Shown: positions 27,615 through 37,662, numbered from the stretch's first letter. The stretch is 64,000 nucleotides of DNA from an uncultured Chitinophaga sp. (GCA_902168205.1 CABHOK010000014.1:186001-250000), one strand, 5' to 3'. The notes: a model not told the origin generated them from the letters alone. Translations and numbers: made by a program.

Positions 27615-29234
27615 ATGAGTGAGAATAGAAATTCCAAATATCAGATAAGCCTGCCTATTGTATTGTGTCTGGGGCTGGCAGCCGGTGTTTTTGTGGGATC
27701 GAGTTTCAGCAGCCGGAAAAGCACGGCCGAAGTAGGCTCTGATGTGCAAAAGCTGCGAGAGGTTTTAACGAAAGTGCATGACGAATATGTAGACACCGTA
27801 AACACACGCAACCTGGTGGATGAAGCCATCACCGAAATGCTTCACAAACTGGATCCGCACTCATCGTATATACCAGCCCAGGATCGCATTGCTGCCAACG
27901 AAGACCTGCGCGGAAATTTTGATGGCATTGGTGTAGAGTTCAATATTTTTCAGGACACCATTGTTGTGGTAACACCTTTGAGTGGTGGCCCTTCGGAAGC
28001 ATTGGGTGTTCAATCTGGCGATAAGATCATTCGTGTTGATGATAAAAATTTAGCCGGTATAGGTGTAACCTCTGCCGATGTTATGAAAGCATTGAAAGGA
28101 CCGAAAGGCACCGAAGTAAAAGTAACGATACTGCGCAGAGGCAAAGAGATAGACTATAAAATTGTTCGTGATAAAATTCCGCAGTACTCAGTAGATGTAT
28201 CATACATGGTTGATAACCAGATCGGATATATAAAAGTAAACCGCTTCGCTGCTACAACATACGATGAGTTTCACCAGGCTTTGGCCAAACTGAAAGAGCA
28301 GGGCATGAAGAAACTTATACTTGACTTGCAGGGCAACCCCGGTGGTTATATGAATATAGCAATTGATATGGCTGACGATTTTCTGAAAGCCGGTAAAAAG
28401 ATTGTTTTCACAAAGGGTAAAGACAGAAAGAATAACTCGGAAGCATTCTCAACGGATCGCGGTTCGTTCGAGCAAGGTGATTTGATTGTGTTGGTAAACG
28501 AAGGCAGTGCATCTGCTTCTGAAATTGTTTCGGGTGCTTTACAGGATAACGACCGCGCGTTGATTGTTGGTCGCAGAAGTTTTGGTAAAGGACTTGTACA
28601 ATCGCCATTCGATCTGAGTGATGGTTCAGAGTTACGCTTAACGGTAAGTCGCTACTATACTCCAAGTGGACGCTCTATTCAGAAACCTTACCAGGACGGT
28701 GATGAGTATGCACTCGACATTATAAGCCGCTACAATCACGGTGAGTTCTTCCATGCGGACAGTATCAAGTTTAACGACTCACTCAAGTATATAACACCGA
28801 ACGGAAGAACTGTATACGGTGGTGGTGGTATTATGCCTGATTACTTTGTGCCGCTGGACACTTCGCTGAACAGCCACTATCTGAACGAACTATATACTTC
28901 CACTTCCATTCAGGAGTATACATTTGATTATGCCGAACGACACAAGGAAGAACTTGAGAAGAAAGGATACGAAGACTACCTGAAGAACTTTAAAGTTACC
29001 GACAAGATGATAAGCGAACTCATTAAAGTTGGTGAACGCAATAAAGTAAAACCTAATACCAAAGAACTGAAGGAGAAGAAAGAGTTATTCCAGGTGCACA
29101 TCAAAGCTCAGATTGCACGCAAGCTCTGGGGCAACGATGGGTTTTACCCGGTGTTTAACGAAACGAACGAGGTATTCAAGCAGGCTGTTAAATTGTTTGA
29201 TCGCATACCCGAACTCGATCGAAGAAAAATGTAA
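27615..29234 (+). CDS. S41-family C-terminal processing protease
   Basis: A 539-residue periplasmic serine protease. One N-terminal membrane anchor (about 10-32) precedes a PDZ domain (about 95-175, GIGVEFNIFQDTIVV and SGDKIIRVDDKNL) and the peptidase_S41 domain, with catalytic Ser in GSASASEIVSG and Lys in RRSFGKGLVQ. A helical C-terminal region of ~130 residues follows. Substrates cannot be inferred. A terminator closes the gene, so it is monocistronic. Confidence 0.93.
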   Translation: MSENRNSKYQISLPIVLCLGLAAGVFVGSSFSSRKSTAEVGSDVQKLREVLTKVHDEYVDTVNTRNLVDEAITEMLHKLDPHSSYIPAQDRIAANEDLRGNFDGIGVEFNIFQDTIVVVTPLSGGPSEALGVQSGDKIIRVDDKNLAGIGVTSADVMKALKGPKGTEVKVTILRRGKEIDYKIVRDKIPQYSVDVSYMVDNQIGYIKVNRFAATTYDEFHQALAKLKEQGMKKLILDLQGNPGGYMNIAIDMADDFLKAGKKIVFTKGKDRKNNSEAFSTDRGSFEQGDLIVLVNEGSASASEIVSGALQDNDRALIVGRRSFGKGLVQSPFDLSDGSELRLTVSRYYTPSGRSIQKPYQDGDEYALDIISRYNHGEFFHADSIKFNDSLKYITPNGRTVYGGGGIMPDYFVPLDTSLNSHYLNELYTSTSIQEYTFDYAERHKEELEKKGYEDYLKNFKVTDKMISELIKVGERNKVKPNTKELKEKKELFQVHIKAQIARKLWGNDGFYPVFNETNEVFKQAVKLFDRIPELDRRKM

Positions 29235-29249
29235 CAAGTATGTATAGAT

Positions 29250-29286
29250 ATACCCTGTCGCTCTGTAGTGGCAGGGTATTTTTTTA
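29250..29286 (+). terminator. Terminator after the S41 protease gene
   Basis: ATACCCTG (29250-29257) pairs with CAGGGTAT (29272-29279) and is followed by seven T residues: a textbook intrinsic terminator 16 nt after the stop. Confidence 0.88.
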
Positions 29287-29412
29287 TTAGGAGAGTGTCC
29301 AATGTTTTTAAATTCAAACCGCTGGTGCTTATCTCCCAGATAACCTATATTTTTATAGTCTTGTAATTGTTCATCATTTACATTTTCAAAGGCCCACTAC
29401 TTTACACTGTAT

Positions 29413-30618
29413 ATGAAAATCGGATTGATTCGCGAAGGAAAGATTCCTACTGATAAACGAGTTCCGTTTACTCCCCTACAGGCAGAAGAGATCCAACTGC
29501 GTTTTTCGGATATCAAAATGCTTTGCCAGGAGAGTGATATTCGTTGCTTCAATGACGATGAATACAGAACGCATGGTATTGACGTAAAGAAAGATGTAAG
29601 TGAGTGCGATATACTGATGGGTATAAAGGAAGTTCCGATAGATTTACTCCTCGAAGGGAAAACCTATTTCTTCTTTTCGCACACGATAAAAAAGCAGGCC
29701 TATAATCGAAAGCTATTGCAGGCTGTATTGAAAAAGAAAATTAAACTTGTCGATTACGAAGTACTAACCGATCGTCAGGGCAATCGTCTTGTTGCTTTCG
29801 GAAGATATGCGGGTATTGTTGGGGCCTATAATGGTTTGTGGGCCTATGGCAAACGCTTCAATCTCTTCTCACTTCGAAGAGCTCATGAATGTTTCGATGT
29901 AAACGATTTGAAACTGGAACTGCGAAAAGTAAAATTACCTGCTGTTAAAATTATCTTAACCGGAGCGGGACGCGTGGGTAAAGGATCGATGGAGACATTG
30001 GACAGTGCAGGTATACGAAAAGTAAATCCACATGATTTTCTGACGCGCAGTTTTTCTGAGCCTGTATATGTTCAGTTAAGCAGTGCCGACTATCACACGC
30101 ACAAAGAGGGACGCATTTTTAACCGCGAAGAATTTCATAAATACCCGGAGCGGTATACTTCAAACTTTCATGAGTTTACCAAGGTAGCGAATATACTCAT
30201 GGCCGGTGCATACTGGAACCCGAAAGCTCCTGTATTATTTACCCGCGAAGATATGCTTTCACCAGATTTTCGTATACAGGTTATAGCTGATATTACCTGC
30301 GATATAGATGGCTCTATACCCAGCACCAAGCGCGCCACAACAATAGCTGATCCTTTGTATGATTACGATCCGGCAACAGATTCTGTTCAGCCTGTACTTA
30401 GCAATGAAAAATTTGTAACGGTAATGGCGGTTGATAATCTGCCGTGTGAGTTACCACGAAGCGCATCAGAGGAATTCGGACATGATTTGATCAACAAAGT
30501 TTTGCCTTTGCTCAACAACATCGATCACGATGACATTATCAAACGGGCAACCATTGCCGAAGACGGACACCTTACTGCTAACTACGAATACCTAAGCGAC
30601 TACGTGTCGGGGTCTTAA
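29413..30618 (+). CDS. AlaDH/PNT-superfamily dehydrogenase, saccharopine dehydrogenase (Lys1)-like
   Basis: A 401-residue enzyme with the alanine dehydrogenase/transhydrogenase N-terminal domain (IREGKIPTDKRVPFTP) and a Rossmann domain with GAGRVG at 184-189. Putative catalytic Lys72 (MGIKEVP) and His90 (FFSHTIKKQ) are present; the His-x-x-Lys-x-Gln context is closer to lysine-forming saccharopine dehydrogenase than to alanine dehydrogenase. No lysine-degradation partner gene is adjacent, so the substrate is uncertain. It is convergent with the methyltransferase gene, 8 nt away. Confidence 0.7.
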   Translation: MKIGLIREGKIPTDKRVPFTPLQAEEIQLRFSDIKMLCQESDIRCFNDDEYRTHGIDVKKDVSECDILMGIKEVPIDLLLEGKTYFFFSHTIKKQAYNRKLLQAVLKKKIKLVDYEVLTDRQGNRLVAFGRYAGIVGAYNGLWAYGKRFNLFSLRRAHECFDVNDLKLELRKVKLPAVKIILTGAGRVGKGSMETLDSAGIRKVNPHDFLTRSFSEPVYVQLSSADYHTHKEGRIFNREEFHKYPERYTSNFHEFTKVANILMAGAYWNPKAPVLFTREDMLSPDFRIQVIADITCDIDGSIPSTKRATTIADPLYDYDPATDSVQPVLSNEKFVTVMAVDNLPCELPRSASEEFGHDLINKVLPLLNNIDHDDIIKRATIAEDGHLTANYEYLSDYVSGS

Positions 30619-30626
30619 GTATATAT

Positions 30627-31235
30627 TTACTTTTGATATATAGCGGTCTCGATAAAGCCCACATAAAAATGCTTCTCTTCAACTTTTTGCATACCGTCTT
30701 CTGCGAGCAATAATGACCAGGGCGGAAGTGTAGTGGCTTCAATTTTACTTATGCGTTTGAAGAACCAGTACATCAGTTGAAGCAGCAATCGCTGCCAAAG
30801 CTTTCCTCCATCTACAAAATCAGTCACGATCCAGCGACCGTCATGCTTCATACGATCCTTTAGTTGATGAAGGATTGATACCAGTTTATGAGGTGGAAAG
30901 AGATCGAGAAAGAAATTAGTAATGATAACATCATACGATCCTTCCGATGGCATCTCGGATTGAAATAAAAATTTTACACGAGGCTGATCATCTGCATCAA
31001 CACGTGCCTGTGCTTTTTGCAACATCTTTTGAGATGCTTCCAGGTATACTATCGAGCACGTTCTGTTCACCTCGAATATCGCATCAATGATCCACCCGGT
31101 GCCTCCTCCTACAATTAAGATATGCGAACCCTCCGGTATATATTTTAAAAAATGATTCTGAGCTGCAACAATACTCTTGCCGTACACCATGCGCGAAAGC
31201 GAGTCGTATACCGGTGCTATACTATCAAAGCTCAT
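30627..31235 (-). CDS. Class I SAM-dependent methyltransferase
   Basis: A 202-residue methyltransferase with motif I ILIVGGGTGWIIDAI near residue 40, an acidic end of beta-2 (VYLEAS) and a motif-IV-like VIITNFFLDLFP. The second half is rich in aromatic residues with a hydrophobic segment (QRLLLQLMYWFFKRI), hinting at a membrane-associated or lipid substrate. It begins 5 nt after the stop of a UbiA-like gene, so the two are probably one unit. The substrate is unknown. Confidence 0.8.
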   Translation of the reverse strand: MSFDSIAPVYDSLSRMVYGKSIVAAQNHFLKYIPEGSHILIVGGGTGWIIDAIFEVNRTCSIVYLEASQKMLQKAQARVDADDQPRVKFLFQSEMPSEGSYDVIITNFFLDLFPPHKLVSILHQLKDRMKHDGRWIVTDFVDGGKLWQRLLLQLMYWFFKRISKIEATTLPPWSLLLAEDGMQKVEEKHFYVGFIETAIYQK

Positions 31236-31240
31236 CCGAA

Positions 31241-32044
31241 TTAAAATAAAAGGTATACTACTGGAAGTATAAATACAAAATCTCCCAGAATGCGGAAGCG
31301 ATCGTGTATCGAAAAATGCTGGTGAAATATAAATATGATCAACAGCAAAGCATTCATCAACAGAATAACAAACCCCGCTGGTGATAATGAGATAACTGAA
31401 AGAAACGTTACCACTAAAAACAACAATACTATAACTGTGCGGCTCGTTCGTTCACCTAACACAGTCGCAAAAGATATATTTCCATCGCGAAGGTCACGCT
31501 CATGATCAAACCACGAGAATAAGATAAGATTGATCAGCGCTGTGCCCAGAAAGCTTGCAATGATCACCCACGGCCACTCATGTACGGGCTGCTGCGTTAC
31601 CGATACAGAAGGCAGCAGTACACCAATGGTATATACGATCGCGATAAAGACTTCTTTCATAAACTTCAGATAGCGATTAATCAGAAAATATATACCTACG
31701 ATGGCAGCTATATATAGTCCTGCTACCAGAACACGATGTCGGATAAAAAGAATGATAACACCGTTGATGATCATGGCAATTACGAGCGTGAAGAGCAGTG
31801 ACTTGAAATGCAGCTGGTGGAAACGGTGTCGCGCAGTTGCTGCCGGCAATTTTATTTTCAATGCATCGAGTAAATGATCGGCTGTGTAGATGATCCATAC
31901 CGAAAGCCCCAACGCGATCAATCCATACGAAAGAATATGTACCTGCAGAATCTGCGCGAAGAAGAGCGCTGAACATACGGAACCCAGAGCAACATCAATG
32001 CTCAAAAGATTAAAAAGTCTATATAGTAGCTTCAGGTATTGCAT
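31241..32044 (-). CDS. UbiA-like membrane prenyltransferase homologue
   Basis: A 267-residue protein with about eight membrane helices. Two polar motifs sit where UbiA enzymes have their Asp-rich sites: TADHLLDAL (about residue 55) and FDHERDLRDGN (about residue 178). The pattern fits the UbiA fold, but the first motif is not the usual NDxxD, so the family call is by topology and motif spacing. The methyltransferase gene follows by 5 nt; a prenyl transfer plus methylation pair is reminiscent of quinone synthesis. Function unknown. Confidence 0.62.
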   Translation of the reverse strand: MQYLKLLYRLFNLLSIDVALGSVCSALFFAQILQVHILSYGLIALGLSVWIIYTADHLLDALKIKLPAATARHRFHQLHFKSLLFTLVIAMIINGVIILFIRHRVLVAGLYIAAIVGIYFLINRYLKFMKEVFIAIVYTIGVLLPSVSVTQQPVHEWPWVIIASFLGTALINLILFSWFDHERDLRDGNISFATVLGERTSRTVIVLLFLVVTFLSVISLSPAGFVILLMNALLLIIFIFHQHFSIHDRFRILGDFVFILPVVYLLF

Positions 32045-32071
32045 CTGAACCGTTCACTAAAACTTCCTGAA

Positions 32072-32103
32072 ATAAAAAAGTCCTCCGATTTCTCAGAGGA
32101 CTT
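32072..32103 (-). terminator. Terminator of the ATP synthase operon
   Basis: On the minus strand AAGTCCTC and GAGGACTT pair (8 bp, 10-nt loop) and run into TTTTTTATTT, 21 nt after the atpG stop. It also lies just before the UbiA-like gene, separating it from the atp operon. Confidence 0.85.
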
Positions 32104-32123
32104 CAATGATACGAAGAATATTT

Positions 32124-33011
32124 TTAAGCTGACTTCAACGCTTCTGCACCACCTACGATCTCGAGGATCTCTTTGGTGATGGCTGCCTGACGCGTACGGT
32201 TGTACGAGAGCCGCAGTTGTTTCAGAAGTTCGCCTGCATTCTCAGTTGCTTTATCCATTGCCGTCATGCGGGCACCATTTTCAGCCGCGCTGGAATCCAG
32301 CAACGCCTTGAAGAATTGTACCTTCAGCGATTTTGGAATCAGACCGGTAATGATCTCCTCCTGGTTAGGAAGGTAAATATAGTCAGTCTGGTTTGTGTTG
32401 TTGTCGGTAGTCTGTGCAGGTATAATTGGCAGCAACTGCTCGGTGCGCAGAATCTGGGTTGCTACGTTTTTGAACTCGTTATATACCAACTCAACTTTAT
32501 CGTACTTACCAGCTTTAAATGCTTCGATGATATAGTCCATGGCGTTGGATACATTCTCGAATGTAAGGCTGCTATAAAGTGTAGCGTAGTCTGTTACCGT
32601 CTGGAATTTTCTTTTTGTAAAGAAGTCTGTCGCCTTTCTACCTACCGGGAGAACAGTAACATTTCCTTTCGCGTGCTGCGCGCTATATTTCTCATCGATC
32701 AGACGAAGCACACCTTTGATAACCGTTGTGTTGAATGATCCGCAAAGACCGCGATCAGAACTGATCACAACGATCAATACTTTTTTCTCCTCGCGCGCTA
32801 TACTATACCAGTTCTCATCGTCAGAGTTGCTTTGTGCAGCCGACAGATTTTTCAGTATTGCATTAAGCTTCTGCGCGAAGGGGCGTATCTGCGTAATTCT
32901 ATCTTGTGATCTGCGCAGTTTAGCAGCCGCCACCATTTTCATGGCTTTGGTTATCTGCTGCGTAGACATTACGGAGGTTATCCGGTTCTTTACTTCTTTT
33001 AAGCTGGGCAT
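32124..33011 (-). CDS. atpG: ATP synthase F1 gamma subunit
   Basis: The rotor stalk of F1. The 295-residue protein has both long coiled-coil ends: N-terminal EVKNRITSVMSTQQITKAMK-type helix with KMVAAAKLRRSQ and C-terminal NAGELLKQLRLSYNRTRQ with EILEIVGGAEAL. The mid-region has SSDRGLCGSFNT. It is the last gene of the operon and follows atpA by 64 nt. Confidence 0.96.
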   Translation of the reverse strand: MPSLKEVKNRITSVMSTQQITKAMKMVAAAKLRRSQDRITQIRPFAQKLNAILKNLSAAQSNSDDENWYSIAREEKKVLIVVISSDRGLCGSFNTTVIKGVLRLIDEKYSAQHAKGNVTVLPVGRKATDFFTKRKFQTVTDYATLYSSLTFENVSNAMDYIIEAFKAGKYDKVELVYNEFKNVATQILRTEQLLPIIPAQTTDNNTNQTDYIYLPNQEEIITGLIPKSLKVQFFKALLDSSAAENGARMTAMDKATENAGELLKQLRLSYNRTRQAAITKEILEIVGGAEALKSA

Positions 33012-33028
33012 ACTTTTATGTGCGTATG

Positions 33029-33052
33029 TGTTGAGGTGTTGATGTGTTGAGG
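33029..33052. repeat. Three tandem copies of an 8-nt unit between atpA and atpG
   Basis: TGTTGAGG, TGTTGATG, TGTTGAGG stand head to tail in the 64-nt gap between atpA and atpG, close to the atpG start. Low-complexity repeats of this kind are known from Bacteroidetes intergenic regions. Confidence 0.6.
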
Positions 33053-33075
33053 TTTAACGTCACCAAAACCTTTTG

Positions 33076-34656
33076 CTATGCTGCGAACTTGCTTGACAGA
33101 TCGATTGCTACTTTCTTAATCGTATCAACGTCTGCATCTTCAAATTTACCGGCACGCAGGTTTTCAAGAACACCACGGTAATTAGCGCGCAGCAATTCGA
33201 TGAAGTCTCTTTCGAACGCTTTCACTTTACCTACTGGTACTTTATCCATGAAACCACGTGTTGAAGCGGTGATAATTGCTACCTGCTCTTCTACCGGAAC
33301 CGGAGCATACTGATCCTGTTTCAGGATCTCTGTATTTCTTCTACCGCGTTCGATGGTAAGTTTTGTAGCAGCATCCAGGTCAGAACCGAATTTCGCGAAA
33401 GCTTCAAGTTCGCGGAACTGAGCCTGATCAAGTTTCAATGTACCGGCAACTTTCTTCATGGATTTGATCTGAGCAGAACCACCCACGCGTGATACCGATA
33501 TACCTACGTTGATCGCAGGACGAATACCGGAGTTGAATAAGTTTGTTTCAAGGAATATCTGACCATCGGTGATGGAGATCACGTTAGTCGGGATATAGGC
33601 TGATACGTCACCAGCTTGTGTTTCGATGATAGGAAGTGCTGTTAATGAACCACCACCTTTTACCAAATGCTTGATAGAAGCAGGAAGGTCGTTCATGTTC
33701 TTCGCGATAGCATCGTTGTTGATAACTTTCGCAGCTCTCTCTAACAGACGAGAGTGAAGATAGAATACGTCACCAGGATAAGCTTCGCGTCCAGGAGGTC
33801 TTCTCAAAAGCAGAGACACTTCGCGGTAAGCAACGGCCTGCTTAGACAAATCGTCATAAACAACCAGTGCAGGACGACCGGTGTCGCGGAAGAACTCACC
33901 GATAGCAGCGCCTGTGAATGGAGCGAAGAACTGCATTGGAGCAGGATCAGAAGCTGATGCTGATACAATTACAGTATAAGGAAGTGCTCCTGCTTTTTCA
34001 AGTGCAGCAGCCACGCTCGCTACGGTAGAAGCTTTCTGTCCGATCGCTACATATATACAGTATACAGGCTGACCTTTTTCGTAAAATTCTTTTTGGTTGA
34101 TGATTGTATCCAATGCCACAGCTGTTTTACCAGTCTGACGGTCACCGATGATCAACTCACGCTGGCCACGACCGATCGGAATCATCGCATCGATCGCTTT
34201 GATACCCGTTTGCAGAGGCTCATTTACCGGCTGACGGAAAATTACACCAGGAGCTTTACGTTCCAGTGGCATTTCGTACAAGTCACCTTTCAAAGGACCT
34301 TTTCCGTCTACCGGCTGACCCAACGTATCCACTACACGCCCGAGCATACCATCGCCAACTTTTACAGAAGCGATTTTACCAGTACGTTTTACAGTATCGC
34401 CTTCGCGTATACCTTTTGATTCACCCAGCAATACGGCACCTACGTTATCTTCTTCGAGGTTCAGTACAAGTGCCTTCAGTCCGGTTTCGAACTCAAGCAA
34501 CTCACCTGCCTGCGCTTGTGTAAGTCCATAAATACGAGCCACACCGTCACCTACGGTAAGCACGGTTCCAACTTCTTCGAGTTGTGCATCCGTACGGGAC
34601 TGAGAAAGTTGTTCGCGTAAAATCGCTGATACTTCTTCGGGTCTGATCTCTGCCAT
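33076..34656 (-). CDS. atpA: ATP synthase F1 alpha subunit
   Basis: The non-catalytic nucleotide-binding subunit of the F1 head. The 526 residues are full length, with the beta-barrel N-terminal domain ([17 protein letters not shown]), Walker [10 protein letters not shown] near residue 172, the Walker B region [16 protein letters not shown], and the alpha signature ([15 protein letters not shown]). It lies inside the atpBEFHAG order typical of Bacteroidetes. Confidence 0.98.
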   Translation of the reverse strand: MAEIRPEEVSAILREQLSQSRTDAQLEEVGTVLTVGDGVARIYGLTQAQAGELLEFETGLKALVLNLEEDNVGAVLLGESKGIREGDTVKRTGKIASVKVGDGMLGRVVDTLGQPVDGKGPLKGDLYEMPLERKAPGVIFRQPVNEPLQTGIKAIDAMIPIGRGQRELIIGDRQTGKTAVALDTIINQKEFYEKGQPVYCIYVAIGQKASTVASVAAALEKAGALPYTVIVSASASDPAPMQFFAPFTGAAIGEFFRDTGRPALVVYDDLSKQAVAYREVSLLLRRPPGREAYPGDVFYLHSRLLERAAKVINNDAIAKNMNDLPASIKHLVKGGGSLTALPIIETQAGDVSAYIPTNVISITDGQIFLETNLFNSGIRPAINVGISVSRVGGSAQIKSMKKVAGTLKLDQAQFRELEAFAKFGSDLDAATKLTIERGRRNTEILKQDQYAPVPVEEQVAIITASTRGFMDKVPVGKVKAFERDFIELLRANYRGVLENLRAGKFEDADVDTIKKVAIDLSSKFAA

Positions 34657-34660
34657 GATA

Positions 34661-34682
34661 TCGTTAGTCGTTAAGTCGTTAG
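34661..34682. repeat. Three tandem copies of a TCGTTAG-type unit upstream of atpA
   Basis: TCGTTAG, TCGTTAAG, TCGTTAG run head to tail in the 52-nt gap between atpH and atpA, 4 nt before the atpA start codon on the minus strand. Confidence 0.6.
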
Positions 34683-34708
34683 TTAGTTTATTTGTCAGGT
34701 ATGTGATT

Positions 34709-35269
34709 TTAAAATTCCTTCACATAAGGATTCTCACTGAATTTTACTTTCAATGCTTTCAGTTTGTTTTTGATAGAAGCATCAATCTGCTTATCATCTA
34801 TATTCAGCACAAAACCACCGATCATCTCCTTATCAATTTTTTCCAAAAGCTCTACCTGAGTTTTATTACTCAGATTTTTTACAAGTTGCTCAAACTCTGC
34901 TTTCAGCTTAGCATCCAGCGGTACAGCTGTTGTAATGGTAGCCTTGCGGATACCTTTATATTCGTTGTAAGCGTTATGAAATTCTTTTGCTATAGCAGGC
35001 AAAAGAGGCTCGCGGTTTTTCTTGGTAATGATATCGAAGATCGACATCGTAAGCGGATGTACTTTTCCTTTGAAGAGTTTCTCGAGTATATCTCTCTTCT
35101 TATCGTGCTTTACGATCGGGTTCTTCAGCAGAAGTTCAAATTCACGGCTGCTATCAACTGTCTTACTAAACAATTGCATATCTGCATGAACCTGATCCAA
35201 CGCGTTCTGCTCCACAGCCAGGCCGAGGAGGGACTTTACATACCGGGATGCTGCCCTTGACTCTACCAT
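34709..35269 (-). CDS. atpH: ATP synthase F1 delta subunit
   Basis: The peripheral-stalk cap. The 186-residue sequence has the family's helical N-terminal domain ([19 protein letters not shown]) and the C-terminal signature [20 protein letters not shown]. It starts two bases after the atpF stop, a tightly coupled pair. Confidence 0.95.
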   Translation of the reverse strand: MVESRAASRYVKSLLGLAVEQNALDQVHADMQLFSKTVDSSREFELLLKNPIVKHDKKRDILEKLFKGKVHPLTMSIFDIITKKNREPLLPAIAKEFHNAYNEYKGIRKATITTAVPLDAKLKAEFEQLVKNLSNKTQVELLEKIDKEMIGGFVLNIDDKQIDASIKNKLKALKVKFSENPYVKEF

Positions 35270-35271
35270 GC

Positions 35272-35766
35272 TTAGTTAACTTTTATATCTTTCAGATAAG
35301 CTTCTACTAATTCTTTCTGTGACTTGTCGTCAGCCAGATTTTTCTTCATCAACTTCTCTGCAACTTCAAGTGAGAACATAGCAACCTGAATCTTTACTTC
35401 TTTCAGAGCAGCCTGCTTCTCGATGTTGATCGCAGCGCGGGCATCTTCTATAATTCTATCGGCAGCTTTTTTCGCTTCGAGTTGTGCTTCGTCTTTCAAA
35501 CGGTTTGCAGCTTCGCGCGCTCCGTGTAGAATCTTATCGCGCTCTTCGCGTGCTTCCTTCAAAAGCTTTTCATTGTCAGACTTAAGTTGTGCCATTTCTA
35601 GGCGCGCTTTCTCTGCCGTTGACAATGCTTCCTGAATAGATGTTTCACGTTCTTTCAGTGAGCTGATGATTGGTTTCCACGCGAGTTTGCTTAAGAGGAG
35701 AAACAGACCTACAAAAACAATTAACTGCCAAATGATGAGTCCCGTGCCTGGGGTAAGAAGTTCCAT
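35272..35766 (-). CDS. atpF: ATP synthase Fo b subunit
   Basis: The 164-residue peripheral-stalk subunit: one N-terminal membrane helix (about 9-27, LIIWQLIVFVGLFLLLSKL) followed by a long charged right-handed coiled coil rich in Ala, Glu, Lys and Arg. It is 80 nt downstream of atpE. Confidence 0.95.
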   Translation of the reverse strand: MELLTPGTGLIIWQLIVFVGLFLLLSKLAWKPIISSLKERETSIQEALSTAEKARLEMAQLKSDNEKLLKEAREERDKILHGAREAANRLKDEAQLEAKKAADRIIEDARAAINIEKQAALKEVKIQVAMFSLEVAEKLMKKNLADDKSQKELVEAYLKDIKVN

Positions 35767-35846
35767 ATCTTTATTTAAAGTCTGATGTAGTTACATTAAA
35801 AAGAAACCTGCCCGGCCAAGCGCCTAAGACAGGTTTCTAAAGCTTT

Positions 35847-36104
<258 letters not shown>

Positions 36105-36161
36105 TTAAATTGTGAAACAAGCCCTTACGGCATTTACCGCACGGGAGACCTTTATATATGA

Positions 36162-37211
36162 TTAATGATGATCGTGATCTGCTATAGCCATACCGATGTA
36201 CAACGATGTGAACAGCGTAAATACATAGGCCTGGATACCTGCCACCAGTAACTCAATCAAACTAATAAACAATAGTATTAAAGAAGATCCGAAACCAACC
36301 CAGATGCTTCCGAAAATAAATGTCAAACAGATCAGACTCAACATTACAATGTGACCTGCTGTGATCGCCACAAAAAGACGTATGGTCAATGATATAGGCT
36401 TGGTAAATAAACCGAGTATCTCTACGGGAAGAATTACAAGTCTCAACGGCAGCGGAACACCGGGTGTCCAGAAAATGTGAGACCAGTATCCTTTGTTACC
36501 ACTCACATTAGTGATGATGAATGTTAACGCAGCAAGTGTAACGGTTACTGCTATATTTCCGGTTAAGTTACCTGCGCCCGGCAACAGACCAAGCAGGTTT
36601 CCGAAGAGTATAAAGAAGAATAATGTAAGGAGGTACGGAAGGAATTTTTCATAGTGGTGGCCGATGTTTGGCTTCACTACTTCATCGCGTACGAAAACTA
36701 TAATCGGCTCGAAGAAAGATTGTATACCGCTGGGAGCTTTACCTTGATTTTTCTTATAGCCTTTGGCTACTGCCAGGAACACCAGGATAAGAAGTGTTGC
36801 ATTGATGAGCAACATCGCTACGTTCTTGGTGATAGAAAGATCAAGAACTGCTTTTTCGGTACCGGCTAACAAAATATGGTTGTGCTCCAGTTTATACCCA
36901 TTGTATTCTACAACATTGTGGTGCTCATCATAAAAATGGTGAGATGAGAAAACATCCAGACCTTTTTCCGAAGAGTATACAATTACCGGCAGGTAGATTG
37001 TACCATAGTGACCATCAAACAAGTGCCAGATGTGGTCATCCAACACGTGGTGAATGATCACTTCACTCGCGTTAAATTCTTTCTGGTTTTCTGTTTGGTG
37101 TTCATCAAACTCAGGCATTGGTTCTTCCTGTGCGTTCGCGACAGAAAATAGCAGAACAAACAGTAAACTGAGTATAGAATTTCGTCTTAGAATGCAGGAG
37201 AAAACGCTCAT
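36162..37211 (-). CDS. atpB: ATP synthase Fo a subunit with long His-rich N-terminal extension
   Basis: The proton-channel subunit, 349 residues. A signal-peptide-like segment (about 12-28, ending NAQ) is followed by ~100 residues outside the membrane that are rich in His and acidic residues (HHVLDDHIWHLFDGHYG, FSSHHFYDEHHN), then the a-subunit helices with the essential Arg in PISLTIRLFVAITAGH. Bacteroidetes a subunits often carry such an extension. It precedes atpE by 69 nt. Confidence 0.95.
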   Translation of the reverse strand: MSVFSCILRRNSILSLLFVLLFSVANAQEEPMPEFDEHQTENQKEFNASEVIIHHVLDDHIWHLFDGHYGTIYLPVIVYSSEKGLDVFSSHHFYDEHHNVVEYNGYKLEHNHILLAGTEKAVLDLSITKNVAMLLINATLLILVFLAVAKGYKKNQGKAPSGIQSFFEPIIVFVRDEVVKPNIGHHYEKFLPYLLTLFFFILFGNLLGLLPGAGNLTGNIAVTVTLAALTFIITNVSGNKGYWSHIFWTPGVPLPLRLVILPVEILGLFTKPISLTIRLFVAITAGHIVMLSLICLTFIFGSIWVGFGSSLILLFISLIELLVAGIQAYVFTLFTSLYIGMAIADHDHH

Positions 37212-37311
37212 TTTGGCTTGTTTCGGAGGCTTTTCAATTCAGACCGCAAAGGTATTAATTATACCTCCACAAAAAAATGTTTTGAAAAATATTTGGCTCT
37301 CCGTAAAGCAG

Positions 37312-37662
37312 TTACTGGCGCATGATTTTGCGGTAAAGAAAAACAATCTCCAGGATGGTAAAAATGAAGTAAACGATCATGAAAAACGCCACGTTTGGGG
37401 CAGCGCTGGGTCGGTCTTCCAGAATCACGAACAACATGTAAGCTCCGTACGCCAGAAATTTAACCATCATGGTAAGCAGGTACAATTGCACAAATATATC
37501 CGGCTTATCCAGTTTATAGAGGTATCGGTAAATCAAGGCGGTACCGAACACAAGAAACACAAGGGTCTGATAAAAAAAGGATGGCGTGTTTTCCAGTATT
37601 AAAATAGAAAAGCCGGCAATAACACCAGCTGTTATAAAAAGAGCAATCAGGAATCGGGTCAA
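37312..37662 (-). CDS. Four-helix membrane protein, AtpI-like position
   Basis: A 116-residue protein with four hydrophobic helices, located where an AtpI-type helper of ATP synthase assembly would be expected (between AtpZ and atpB). I recognise no specific family motif. No ATG is available: the frame has TTG at 37662 and stays open further upstream without an ATG, so the TTG is the most likely start. Confidence 0.65.
   Translation of the reverse strand: MTRFLIALFITAGVIAGFSILILENTPSFFYQTLVFLVFGTALIYRYLYKLDKPDIFVQLYLLTMMVKFLAYGAYMLFVILEDRPSAAPNVAFFMIVYFIFTILEIVFLYRKIMRQ

Noticed and set aside
29413-30618. Plain alanine dehydrogenase
   Set aside because: The superfamily fits, but the His-x-x-Lys-x-Gln context and divergent N-terminal domain are nearer to saccharopine dehydrogenase.
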